A stretch of DNA of 64,000 bases, taken from positions 1 to 64,000 of the forward strand of contig VWZS01006805.1 of the NCBI GenBank assembly GCA_013397075.1. Reading direction: 5' to 3'. The stretch's first letter is position 1. Each line of letters starts with the position of its first letter. The DNA comes from Rhabdornis inornatus (Eukaryota; Chordata; Aves; Passeriformes; Rhabdornithidae). Of this stretch, positions 24,941-36,760 are shown one piece after another. A model generated the notes under the pieces. The model had not been told where the DNA came from and searched no databases. It saw only the letters and a list, made by a program, of their open reading frames with translations. The position numbers were made by a program, and so were the translations under genes.

Positions 24941-27900
24941 TGTAGAAACTAACATTTCTGTTTTTCAGAAAAGACATGCTTTATTTCCTTGGTTTTACCA
25001 GTTCTATAGGTTGTGCCTGTGGCTTTACCAATATGGTGGCCAAACCAATTTCCTGCCTTTTCCTTAATTGCACTTATCTCAAGCCTCTACTATAATAAAA
25101 ATGGTTGCTACAGTTTTTATTTGACATTCAGATATATCAAGGCAACATTTAGGTAAAAAACGGAGGCTATTGAACACAAATAAAGTTCTGCCAGTCCTAC
25201 CTGCTAAAAAGCATCTTTTGCCTAAATCAGTTTTTTCTGTCTGCAAACTAACAGGGCCATAGGAAGACGGTTACTGATCACACTGAGGCATTCTTGGTGC
25301 TTTATGCAAAGTACAGCTTTGATGGGATGCTGCTTTTCCCCAGCAGTGCTGCCACTGACAGCAACCCAGCTCACGCAAAGAAAGTAACTTCTAAATCACA
25401 GCACTTTCATTCTGGAAGAATGATAGATTCCACACCAATCCCATAGCCAGGTCTGAAAATGGGACTACAGGCTTTTCTGTGCTGGCAGTCCCCTGAAAGA
25501 ACATAAATTCAGATTTATCATGGCAAATTTATAGCATTAACATCTATTAACTAACACAGATCTTCCCTGCTACTATCACCATCAACAAATGTGATGCTGT
25601 GTTGATTCAGAGCTGATTTTCAGAAAAGCTGCATCTTCCTGCCTTCACAGGGGCTCCACTGTACCTGACCAGTAAAATGCTGTAGTCATAAGGTAAATAA
25701 ATGAAAAAAGGCATTACAGGATCAGATTAAAGAGGTACCATTTTGGATATTTACACAGAGATACTTGAAGACACCTTTTTTATTAAAAGAAAAAAGAGGG
25801 AGAAGTGAATTACAGCCAGTTTACCTTGCAGTTCAAAGAACTCAGGATCCCAAGTATCAAGGAGATGTGTAAGAAAAGGCAGGCAGAAAAGCATCAGAAA
25901 ATAAAAGCTGTTAGAAACTAATAAAGAAGTCTCAAACGGCAGGAAGAGGGGGCAACCAACAGCAGCAAGAATATGTTCAGCATCCATTCCTCTAGGCAGA
26001 TTGCTCTTCTCAGTATGTTTCTGGCTAGCAGGCTAATCTTGGGAATACTTTTGTTACATTCTCTGTGCCTGTTTCTGGGAAGACAGCTATGAGAAATAAG
26101 CCTGCTGAAAGTAGGTCTGGGCTTTGAGCCCTAGTTAAGAGAAAATGTAAACCTTTCTCCAAATCTATGATTAGTTCCCGTGATTCAGGAAGAAGCAAGA
26201 AGATAGCTAATATGTGTTTATAAATCTTGCCACATCTGCTTCCAAACTTTCCATTAACAACTTGGTGAGTATCCAGTAACAGGAGGTTTTCCAGGGCCAG
26301 GAACACTGAGGAAATACTGCTGCCTGAAACGTGCACTATTGTAATGATATTCCCAAATGACACGGTAAGGTGGTGACAGGATTTGTGCTTGCCTGAACCA
26401 CTGCCATGCTGCCAATAAATGTCAGGGCTTTGGGTTTGGGGCATTGTTCTTTTTCTCAGTTTAATAAAAAAAAGCTGCAAAGGGAAGTCTCTTTCTTGAA
26501 GGCAGACTGCAGAGGAGAATAGGAGAGTTTGTCTTCCTGTTGCCAGAAGGACAGAGACAAGCAGGACCAGCAGCCTCAAGAGCTGCCCAGTGGAGAACTG
26601 GAGGAAAAAGGCCATGGCTGAGTGAGTTCAGCAAGCCATGGGCAAACAGGTCAGTGCACCAGGCAAACTGGGAGCTCTCTGCTGAAAATCAAGACAAAAG
26701 CTGCTGGAACCAGTCTTGGAGCCCACTTTTCCCAGCACAGAGTGAAGGCAGAACAAGGGTGCTCCCCACCCATCCCAGTGTCCTCTGCTTCCAGCAGATA
26801 CAGAGCACAAGACTGAAAAATTCCACATGGAGAAACATGTGCTGGCTGCTACAGGGCAAAGTAAACTTTCTAAACAGAGTGAGCCATCATGATTTCATCG
26901 TGATTTGCATTATGTGCAACCCTGAATTGTTTGTTGTGACTTTAGTTACTAAAACTGGTAGGGAAAAAAATCACCCCTTAGTTTCATACATACAGTGAGA
27001 AAAAGCCAGCATAAGGGATGATGAGGAAGTTGTTCTTCCTCGTGGCCCACCATGCAGGGGAAAAACTCTGACTGACTTCTGCAATTAAAAAGGGAAAATG
27101 AAAAAGTGTTGTTTGGTAAATCAGGAATTTGACTTCTCAGAAGTGGCAGCCTGCTTCCATGAACCAGCATGTCATCCCACCTTTGGAAGGATTTTTTTCC
27201 CAAATCAAATAACTCATTTGCAAAAATTGTAACTGCAACCACAGCTCTGGTACATTTTCAGAGTCACACATTTTCATACCTACACTTTGTGCTTGGTGCC
27301 AACATGTTTTGTCCTAAGTACTTCTTTATATTAGCACATGGCAGACAAACTGATAAGAAACACAGCCACTGAGGATGAAGTGGCACAAAAAAGGCTTTTC
27401 TTGGGAAGAGTTATTCAGATTTCAAAAATTCCAGCAAAAGGCAAATTTATCCAAACCTTCAGAAACCCAGATTTCAAAATATTCAAAAGCTTGTGCTTCT
27501 ATGTTAGAGAACTTGGTAATCTGAAGAAATTTTGATGCCTCCTTACATGACTTTGACACTACTTTATACAGTAAGACTCACATACTTCAGACTATGCCAG
27601 TAACCTATTCAGTGATCATTTTTTTCTGCAGTCTGTGCTGGTAAGTTGAATGTATGGGGCACTTACAGTAAACTGCTCATTAGGCTTAATTTATATTAAC
27701 TGCAACTACTTAAAGATGAGTTTGTCTGGAGCTACATAAATCAGGAAGGAAGGAAGACCCATAAAAAGTAAATTACCTTATTTCTTCCAACACTCTTATT
27801 TTCATTATGGCCTTCTACACAGACAAACATTGTGTACTCTAGCTTAAAATTAAGGTAGAACCATGGGACTGGATATGAGGTGACTGATGTGTCAGCTTCC

Positions 27901-29578
27901 TTTGAATCCAGCTATGAGCAACCAGAGTCAGAAACAGTCTGTTCTGCTCCCTCTTCATGAAACCTTTGGCTTTAATGCTTTCAGCTGTACAAGGTTCTGT
28001 TTTTACAACAGCTCCCAAAAAGAAAAAGATGTTATGGAAATGGTAAGAAAGCCAGTAATAGAGCCAGATGCAGCAAAAAACACCAGAGAGTCAAAAACCT
28101 CAGTAAAAGTCACTTTAAATACCATTATCTCTGTTGGTGAAGAACATGCCAGACACATGGAGCCAGACCCACAGCTGGTGAACAGACTTTGATGCAAGTG
28201 AGGCTATTTACACGAGGTCCCTTTATGTTTAGCAGAGAGCAGGGTCTGTTTGAGAGGACAACCACGAGGCTCTGGACTGCCTTTGAAGCACTAACACACC
28301 ATTTCATGCCACAGGTATCTGGGTATCTGGGTATCATGTGGTGCATTGGCTCCTGGTTTAAACTGTGCTGCCATGGTTAAGCGCAGCAGCGGCACAGCAA
28401 GAAGGGAATGACTCGTAATCCAGCAGAACAGCCAGTGCCTGCACTCCACCCAGGAGGTGCTGTACGTGCTGGAGGCACAGGAGGACATGTAGCAGCTAAC
28501 TCTGATAAAAACAGTCAGACTTGAGTCCTGTGATCTAGAAAACAGCCTTTGCCTTGAAGGGGTGGACACCCAAAGGAAGGACTTTTGGCCCCAAGTCTGC
28601 TTTCTGCATCAAAGAGTGTGTTTCTAAATCCAAAGCAAGCAAGAAGGGTTGGAAGCAGTGTTTCTGACAGAATATGCCATTTTTAAAATGGCCACGTAAC
28701 ATGGCTGCCAAAGGATTTTTTCTCTGAAGCCACGCCTGTTTTAGTCTCTTCTGCCAAGCAAATCCCTTGCTGCAGCTGTGTCATCAGTGACTCAGAGATT
28801 CCCTGATGCTGAGTTTCCAGACTTGTCCCATCGGTGGCCCAGTGGCAGCACTGGGCAAGAAGAGATCAGCACAAGAGCACAGGGAACCAAGACTAACATG
28901 TCAGAACCAGGTTTGCTTATAGAATATTTTTGCCTGTATTAAACAGAATGAATACATCAGTAATGGAAAAACAGATGAAAACAGACTTTCAGCTGTGATC
29001 CTATACCTGGAACATGGAAGTAGAGGAACAGCCACACAAATGTCCTTTCTGTGCAGCTCTCTGCACTGAGCAGCAGGTTACCATAACAAGCAGAATACAA
29101 GACCTCAAGCCTGCTACTTCTGGTCTGGCATTTTACACCTTTTCCAGCAAGACTGAGGTGACAGACTGCCATTATTCAGTTTACAAAAGACAAGCAAAGT
29201 GCTTCCCTGTGAGGATAGGCAAGAAGGTGGGTAACTGAGGACCTGCTGGTGAAAAAAATTAATAAAGCAAGCTAAGTGTACATTTAATCCCTTGAAATCT
29301 GGCTTCAAATATTGAGTTCAAAGCTGGTCAACCCCAGGATTTCCAGGGATGTTACATGGGCCTGGGATAGCTAAACATGACCTAGGAGGGTCTCATCTCC
29401 CTCCTGAGCACTGTGGGTAACAGCTGACACCGACGGCACAGAGTCTTACAATGTGGATGAAGTTGGATAAAAAAGAAGGCAGAGACTGTTTTTTTGCTTA
29501 GATCTCTACATGGTCCTATCTACCACACCCTGATGGTTCAGTGACAGAAGGACCCAACAGCATTAAATATCCACAGCT
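24941..29578. other. Non-coding sequence with no recognised gene
   Basis: No transposon or RNA gene was recognised. The longest open frame of the whole window lies here (26025-26615, minus). A small in-tandem tatctggg repeat is at about 28317-28334. Confidence 0.4.
26025..26615 (-). other. Longest open frame in the window (196 codons), status unknown
   Basis: The frame starts with ATG and runs 196 codons. Its N-terminus resembles a signal or anchor segment, with a leucine/valine-rich core (LLRLLVLLVSVLLA) after a short polar stretch, and more hydrophobic patches follow. I recognise no domain. There are no clear splice sites, nearby promoter or codon signature, and an overlapping plus-strand frame (26540-26998) is equally open at one end. 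In 64 kb of six-frame sequence one frame of this size can occur by chance, so I do not call it a gene. Confidence 0.12.
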
Positions 29579-29580
29579 GC

Positions 29581-29635
29581 ACACACAGTACACACATGTA
29601 CACACACACACACATATATGCACACACACACACAC
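29581..29635 (+). repeat. Imperfect (CA)n dinucleotide repeat
   Basis: About 55 bp of alternating CA is interrupted by TA and TG steps (catgta, catatatg). The alternating purine-pyrimidine pattern is typical of vertebrate microsatellites. Confidence 0.92.
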
Positions 29636-30100
29636 GTTCAATACAACACTCACCCTCACACGAAGGCAGCAAAATCTATCTGCAATATAACACTGCAGTG
29701 ATGATATCTTGACTGATTGCTATTTCAAGACACTGTCACTGGAAGAGATTTTTATCTCTACCACTGTGCCCACCCATGCAATTAGTCTATCTTTGTGCCA
29801 AATTATATTAATGGACAATGAATGGAAAATTTCTATTTTAAAAAAACATTCACAGGGAAAAAGAAATATCTACGCAGATACATGACTTTTAACAAAAGGG
29901 AAAATTCAAGACTGAGAAAGTTTAGTGCTACAGTTCCCTGCTCAAAAAAGCACTGGAAAATTCCAATTACTGCCTGCCTCTCAACTCTTACATATCACAT
30001 TATTTTTTGCTTATAAACAAAACAGATGACTGTAATTTAATCAGCAAGATAATAGTGCAGATGAGCTTACGGTGTGTGGACAGACGTAATTAAGCTTGTG

Positions 30101-30192
30101 AACCCTAACTCTAAACCTAACCCTAAGTCTAACCCAACCCTTAATCCTAACCCCTAGCTCTAACCATTAACCTTAAACTACACTTTAACCTT
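30101..30192 (+). repeat. Degenerate interstitial telomeric repeat (CCCTAA)n
   Basis: Roughly a dozen degenerate copies of the vertebrate telomere hexamer (C-rich strand on plus) occur in a row: aaccctaactctaaacctaa, then further taaccc/ctaacc-type units that decay toward 30192. There are perfect CCCTAA units near the start, then substitutions and unit-length changes. Such tracts in chromosome interiors arise by telomerase-mediated break repair or old chromosome-end fusion. The decay suggests it is not recent. Confidence 0.85.
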
Positions 30193-33100
30193 GCCAATGA
30201 ACAATGCCTCATAGCAGCCAGGACCAGGGAAACAACACCCACATGGGGGGAAAAATCCCCCACCTGCTTGTTTTTTTTTATTCTAAGTTGAAAAAAGATA
30301 ATTAACAATTCTACATCAAAGACAACCTGCAGGACTAAAGGCACACGTACACAGTTAGACACATTCAGTCCCTAACACTCATTCAACATCCACTCAATTC
30401 CATCCCTCACTTGGAACACCCAGTTGAAGAATATCACTCCCTTTACCTGTCCAGGTCTTAAATTCTTTGCAAGGATTTCCACTATGAGAAAAGGGCTCCT
30501 CTCTTGCTCCTCTCTTCTTCCTTGAACTCATCTCACAGTCCTTACATGACATTCACACAAAACAAAGCTTAAGCTTCAGAAAAACACATCTCTTTGGCAT
30601 CTCACTAACTCTGTGTACCAAACTGATTTTACCAAAGCAGAAGAAAATTTGACAGCAACTTTCCTTGATCAGATCACTCAGCTCAGTCAAACACTGCAGG
30701 ACTTAACAAGCCCAGGCATCTTCATCAATGCAAATAAAACAGTAATTATAAATGGAGCTTTTTCCAAAGAGAGACAGATTGCCAGGTAGCATTTATCTCT
30801 TTACCAAATACAAGGTAGGTACAACATTTCAATAGAAGCAGAAAAACATGTCACAATGAATATACCAGTGTCTTCACAAAGCAACAGGGTTTAGATCCTG
30901 CCTTGGTGAAAGCTGGAATCACAATGCACTGTTAAATCTACCCAGTTTTCTTTCCCAGGGCACCCTGAGTCCATGCACACGAGTTTAGAGTAGAGCTGTT
31001 CCTAAATTGCCACAACTGCTCCACTGAAATCACAATTCATTTCAGCAGGGAATCATTTTTAGAAATTTTCCCTGAGTAAATGAGGTGATCCCATTGGAAA
31101 CGTTCTAATGTAAGAGAAAACTGGTTGTTTTTTTTTCAATAGAGACCAGCTTCTGATAATCCCCCACACAGAGAATAACACTGAACTGCACAAATAGCCT
31201 GACTGATCCACATGGGTGGTTATCATGAGTAAGGCACTACTCACAGTGACCAAAGGTGATAAAAACATCTGCTCCTTCCTGGTTACCACAAAGAGATGGC
31301 CTTCTACTATGGCATGCATGAGACTAATGACATGTAGGGAACTGACTCATTTATTAGGTGTGTCCTATCTTTAGAAACAATGTTATACCAAAGAAAATGA
31401 AAAAGTGGATTTCTACCTTGCATACAACATGGATTCAGTGTCTTTAGGTAAGCAAAGAATAGAATTCCTGCGTCCTCTCCTTTACACAATTTAAACAACA
31501 CACACAAGAAGGTTGAACAATGACAGACTGTCATGTTTGTGGTGAACATACAAAGTCAATTTCAAACATCTGAGATGGGCACTGGGCATAGTAATAACCC
31601 ATCCTGGAGCTGATACTTCTGCTGTCCTCATATCAAACAATAGCCTAGTTCCTGCCCTAAATAGCCATTTACCCATTCCCCAACACAGTTCCCTAAAATG
31701 GTCTGAGAAAAGAACAAGCCCACAAAAGCTTTAGGAGGACACTGAGGTGTGGAACACCACCACTTCGCAGAAGAGCAACATTTTTGCACATTTTGTCCTA
31801 AACATATCTATTATGAACCAATTATTGTGCAATACAAAAGTAAGGATGTGAATTAAATGAACTCCTGCAACACCTCCCAGATTTCTCACCAGCATGATAG
31901 TACTGATGTTTCCAGAAACAGCACAGAGTAGAAAAATGAAACCAAAGGTTTTGCTTTAACTTTCGAATACAAAGAAAAAAAATCTCCCCCACTTCTGCTT
32001 CTCTCACATGTCCATTCTGAGCACTTAAGCTTTGTTTGCTCCAGAACAGTTTAAAGCGTAACACCACTTGAGAAGCTCTCCACCAGTCACCACTGATGCT
32101 GAATATTCCCATGACCATGAAGCACCTTGCAACAAAGATCTGGTGGTCTTGTGGATAGAACATGGGATTGGAAGTTAAAAATAAAGCCCCAAACCATCTG
32201 CATTTCTCTTTTCTAGTCCATGTTTAACTGTACAAACATGTAGGGCGGGGACTTTCACTCTTCCTGTTGGGCAATGCATGAATATTGGGTTTCTGATCTC
32301 ACCCAAGAAAGTGCAAAACCCTTAAACTGGAAAAAGAGTGGAAACTATTTGCAGGTGGAACAGAGAGACTCAGGATCCTCTTATACCTGGAGGAACAGCA
32401 TTACAACTGATGGAAAACAGCAGCCCAAATCCTGCCCCACTTTTCTTCTCTGGCTCTCTGCTCTGCAAATCCCTGACATTCAGCTCCAGCAGCAGAGGAG
32501 CTGAGGAGAAAAAAAGACTATTGTTCTGGCCTGCAGAGAGACCACAATATCAACAAAAATGACACCCAGGCTTTCCAAGCAGACATCTGCTAGAAGGATC
32601 TCGGAAAGGTAAGCAGTACTAATACACAGAGACTGATAACCCAGTTATACATCAGAACACAGGAGCCTGTTTTTGATAATACGTAACAGCAAATTCAGCC
32701 CCAGAGTAACTACAGCAGCTTTCTGCTTGCCTCAAGTAATGCCCCACCTACAGCAGATTCTAGGGATCTCTACATCCAGCAGGTAGGTATCCTAGCAGTG
32801 CTTTCCTCTTTCAGGAGGATCCTTGTTGCTGGTATTTACATTGCCCAACTCCTCTCAACAAATTGTGTCTCCTTAATCAGGAAATTAGTCTCCGTTTTCA
32901 GTTGAAGGGGAGAGGCTTCTGCCAAGAGTGACTCAAAGCAGCAGCCTCTCTCAGCAGGAGCATAGTATTCTGATGCTCTTAGGGCAGACATTGAAGCCAG
33001 ACAGCTCCAAGCAGCAAAATACCCACTGAAGCTCCTTTCCATTCCACTCACAAATATGCTTTTTCAGGAAGTAAACAGTACTTTTGGCTACACAATCTTG

Positions 33101-35789
33101 GTTCCTGAACAGCTATTCAAATTACCCCTGTACCTTTTTTCTACTGCTGAACTACCTTATAGGGATGCACCTGGGCCAAGGCTGCATTACTCTCCCCGCC
33201 AAGTCTGGCTACAGCAAGTTATACAATTATACAAATTATAACATTGGGAGGAAAGGGGAGAATTCCAAGTCTGAGGTTTTCAAAATTTGCAAATTCATGA
33301 CCTGAAGCAGAATTTGGAGCAGCAGGCAACACTGTAACATTTAGGAAAGGCACTGCATCGACTCTTGATACATTCCCTGCCACATAATTAATTATAGCCA
33401 TGGTGTCTTTTTGATAAGGGGCTGCAAAAAAAAAAAAAAAACAACAAATTACCACTTAAGGCCACATTCAACATGGAGCAGTGAGAGCCATAACAAAATT
33501 ATGTGAAATGGTTATTAATTCATGAATGTGCTACCCTTTCATCCCAAGCTGAAAGAGATCTCAGTCCTGTACTGTATTTCTTCCCCATGCCTCTGCCTGA
33601 AGCAAGTCTGAGTGCTTTCAGGTCATGCACTGGCAGGTATTTCTCTGGCATGCTCTTAAAAACCTCCAGTGAGGAAAACTTCACAACTTTTCTTCTGCAG
33701 CCTCTTCCAACAATCCATCATCTTCAAAGTACACGGGTTTTCCTAATGCTTGATCTGAGTAATTTATTTCCACCAAGAATGAGAGTACCATAGGCACTGG
33801 TAGACACACTTATCATCACTGCAGTGGCTTGTAATTAAACTTACTCAACACTCCCCAGTAGAGGATTTATACTCAATTTAATTTAGACTATTTGTGTTGA
33901 AATTCAGCATCTCAGTCAACTGCCTCAGGGATAGTTTGAAGAACATTTCAACCAGAGATAATCAGCAATTTCTATGAATGAATGGAGATACAATGTAAAT
34001 TGCATGTTAGCCAGAGAGCTTCTCTTGGAAAAACTGGGTATTGAGACCTTCCCCTGAGACCCCCCCCACAGACACACATACACCCTGGAAATTGCAAATA
34101 TATCCTAATACCACTTCTATGGAAAAGTACTGAAACCTGGCTAACCTGTGTGTTTTCATTCCAGCCTTTCATACCACCACGGCTGCTGCAGCCACTTCAC
34201 ACGTGCAGGAAGGTAAAATCCATGGCAGCTGAACCCAGCTCTCACGGCAGCAGATCCTCACAAGGCACAAACAGCTCAGAAACACACACAGGATGGAGCA
34301 GGGACATGTTCCACACTGAGCCTTTCCAGCTGCCAGCTGCGGCCCTGGTCTTGGCATGCTGAAAACTGACAATGGAGTGTGATAAAGGGGAAGATGAAAC
34401 CAGAACGAAGTCTTTGAGAACAGAGTCTAGGATCTGATACTTTTCACTCTGAGCAAACTCCTTTGTATTTCAGTGGAACACAGCTGGTTTCCAGTACCTA
34501 ACTCACCATCTGCCCTTCCACCTCTCCTGTGATGCCTCCAGTTCAAGGACAAGGTACAGTGGCAAGGCAAGGCAGTGAAAAAGCCTATGCCCCTGCTTTG
34601 AGCATGGAATCTACCTACAAATAAATGGGGGACTGAATCCAGAGTGCTGTTTCTTCATGGGCATAAATATTTTAAAATTAATAGATAATCAACCTGAAGG
34701 CATACTACTCCAATCGGAAGTTATAAACACAGTCTCACACATGCCAGATACACCATCTTAAACTCTAATTACGTTTTCCCATTGCTTTCCATCACAATGT
34801 ATAGAATGGACTCTCACTGGCACAGTGCCTACAGGGTCATTCCACAAGCAGCAGTGAGCTTTTCACAGCTGGAGCATGGGATGGGGCATGAATCACATCA
34901 GCATTTTTCAAAGGGACCACTTAGGAAGAAGTTCTCAATTTGCAGTCACCAGTGAAAGGGAAATAAACAAAACCTTACATGGGCTAGAAGCAGCTCTGGA
35001 GACAGATAAAAAGATTTAAGAAAAAACCCACCTTTGATCTCTTATGGCGTAATTAACCATAATATAACAACATACCAGTAAAGAGACAGAGATAAGCAAG
35101 GGCAGAACCTCTGAAGAAACTCAGTATCTGGAGATACTATAATCTGTCTTGCCTATATGAAATGATGTATGACAGTTTGTACCTTAGGGGGGGCTCTAGT
35201 AAGGATACAGCATTTCAAGAGAGCATAAAGAGATGGTTTGATTAAATTTGGATTAATATCCAAATATTTTCTTCATTCCTGGTTTTATACTGATGAGTAA
35301 TTTCATTTTTATGATTATACCTCTTAGTTCCATCTACACCTATATCTGAATCTAACACATTATTTATATATACAGGTCTCTGTATGTATTAAACTCTCCC
35401 TTTTCACTTCACTCTTGCCAGAATAGTATTAAATAACAGCAAAGAATCTTATTTGGACTGTGTCCAAGACAAAGGAGGGAATCCCATCATTCTATCTTTC
35501 AAACCAAAACTACCCCACGTTAAAAAAATGAAAAGCCTCTAGTGCTTTCCCGCCTAGCAGGCCTCTTTACACTGGTGAAATTATTCAGTTGTGCAAATGT
35601 TTGCAAAAGAGGGGTCTGTCACCGTAAGCTTCCCACATGCATCTGATTCCAAGGTATGAGCCAATGAGTGTGTCTATCCAACAGCTCTCACAGCCACGTA
35701 ACAGCACATCCAGGGGCATTTGAGTGTTTGAGGGCTGAAATAAGCACAGCTGTGTTTGGACTTTGGCATTTTCCTGGAGAAATTGGCTG
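30193..35789. other. Non-coding sequence with simple repeats only
   Basis: I see a poly(A) tract of 16 at 33426-33441, a C-rich stretch with an eight-C run near 34060, and a CA-rich patch around 34073-34085. No coding exon, RNA gene or transposon was recognised. Confidence 0.45.
33426..33441 (+). repeat. Poly(A) tract, 16 A
   Basis: Sixteen A residues are followed by caacaa. No retroposed body was recognised upstream, so this is listed as a simple repeat. Confidence 0.85.
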
Positions 35790-36760
35790 CTCATTTTGTG
35801 GACAGGTGAACACTTCCATGTGTAAAAAACTGGCTAGGTATCTGGCCCAAAGAGTGTTGGTGAACAGAGTGAAATCCAGCTGGCAGCCAGTCCAAAGTGA
35901 TGTTCTGCAGGGCTCAGTACTGGGACCAGTCCTGATCAGTACCTTTATCAACTATCTGGATGAGAGGATCAAGGGCTCCCTCAGTCAGACAAGTGTAGGA
36001 GGTTCAACAAGGCTCAGTGCTGGGTCCTGTCCTTGGGTCACAACAATCCCAGACACTACCACAGGCTGGGGCAGAGGGCCTGGGAAGCTGCCCAGTGGAA
36101 AAGGACTTGGGGGTGCTGGTGACAGCAGTTGGACATGAACCAGCAGTACCCAGGTGGCCAAGAAGGCCAAGGGCATCCTGGCCTGGATCAGCAATAGAGT
36201 GGCCAGCAGGACTAGGGCAGGGATTGTCCCTCTGTACTGATGAGGCCACACCTCTAGTACTGTGTCCAGTTCTGCATCCCTCAGGACAAGCAGGACATTG
36301 AGGTGCTGGAGCATGTCCAGAGAAGGACAACAGAGCTGGGGAAGAGTCTGGAGCACAAGTCCTGTGAGGAGCAGCTGGCAGAGCTGGAGTTGCTTGGTCT
36401 GGAGAACAGGAGGCTCAGGGGGGTCCTTACCTCTCTACAACTCCCTGAAAGGAGGCTGTAGCCAGATGGGGGTTGGTCTCTTCTCTTTAGTAATAAGCCA
36501 TAGGACAAGGAAGCAACTGCCTCAAGTTGTACCTGGGGAGGTTTAGATTGGATATTAGGAAAAAATTTATTCTCCAAAAGTGTTGTTAAGCACTGGAACA
36601 GGCTGTCCAGGGTAGCTGGTTAAATACCACCTCTGGAGGTATTTAAAAGCCATGTAGATGTGGCACTTTGGGACATGGTTGAGTGGTGGACTCGGCCGTG
36701 CTGGGTTAATGGTTGCACTCAATGATTTTAAAGGTCTTTTCCAAACTAAAGGATTCAATA
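35790..36760 (+). mobile_element. CR1 LINE copy, 5'-truncated, partial RT and 3' UTR
   Basis: The plus-strand frame near 35830-35990 encodes a decayed stretch of the CR1 reverse transcriptase, with NRVKSSWQPV, LQGSVLGPVL and a degenerate FINYLDERI segment. The catalytic acidic motif expected just after is lost in a rearranged stretch. The downstream part, in other frames, carries the ORF2 tail (QRRTTELGKSLEHKSCEEQ, ELLGLENRRLRGVL, KHWNRLSRV) and then the CR1 3' UTR with ggtattt, gatgtggcactt and ggttgcactcaatgatttta. The copy ends near ggattcaata, a degenerate version of the CR1 3' terminal octamer. It is a typical 5'-truncated, inactive insertion. Confidence 0.9.

Noticed and set aside
24584..24977. 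Three overlapping open frames across the AAAAGG array (Lys-Glu and Phe-Pro/Phe-Leu repeats)
   Set aside because: They exist only because a hexamer repeat without stops is open in all frames; there is no independent coding evidence.
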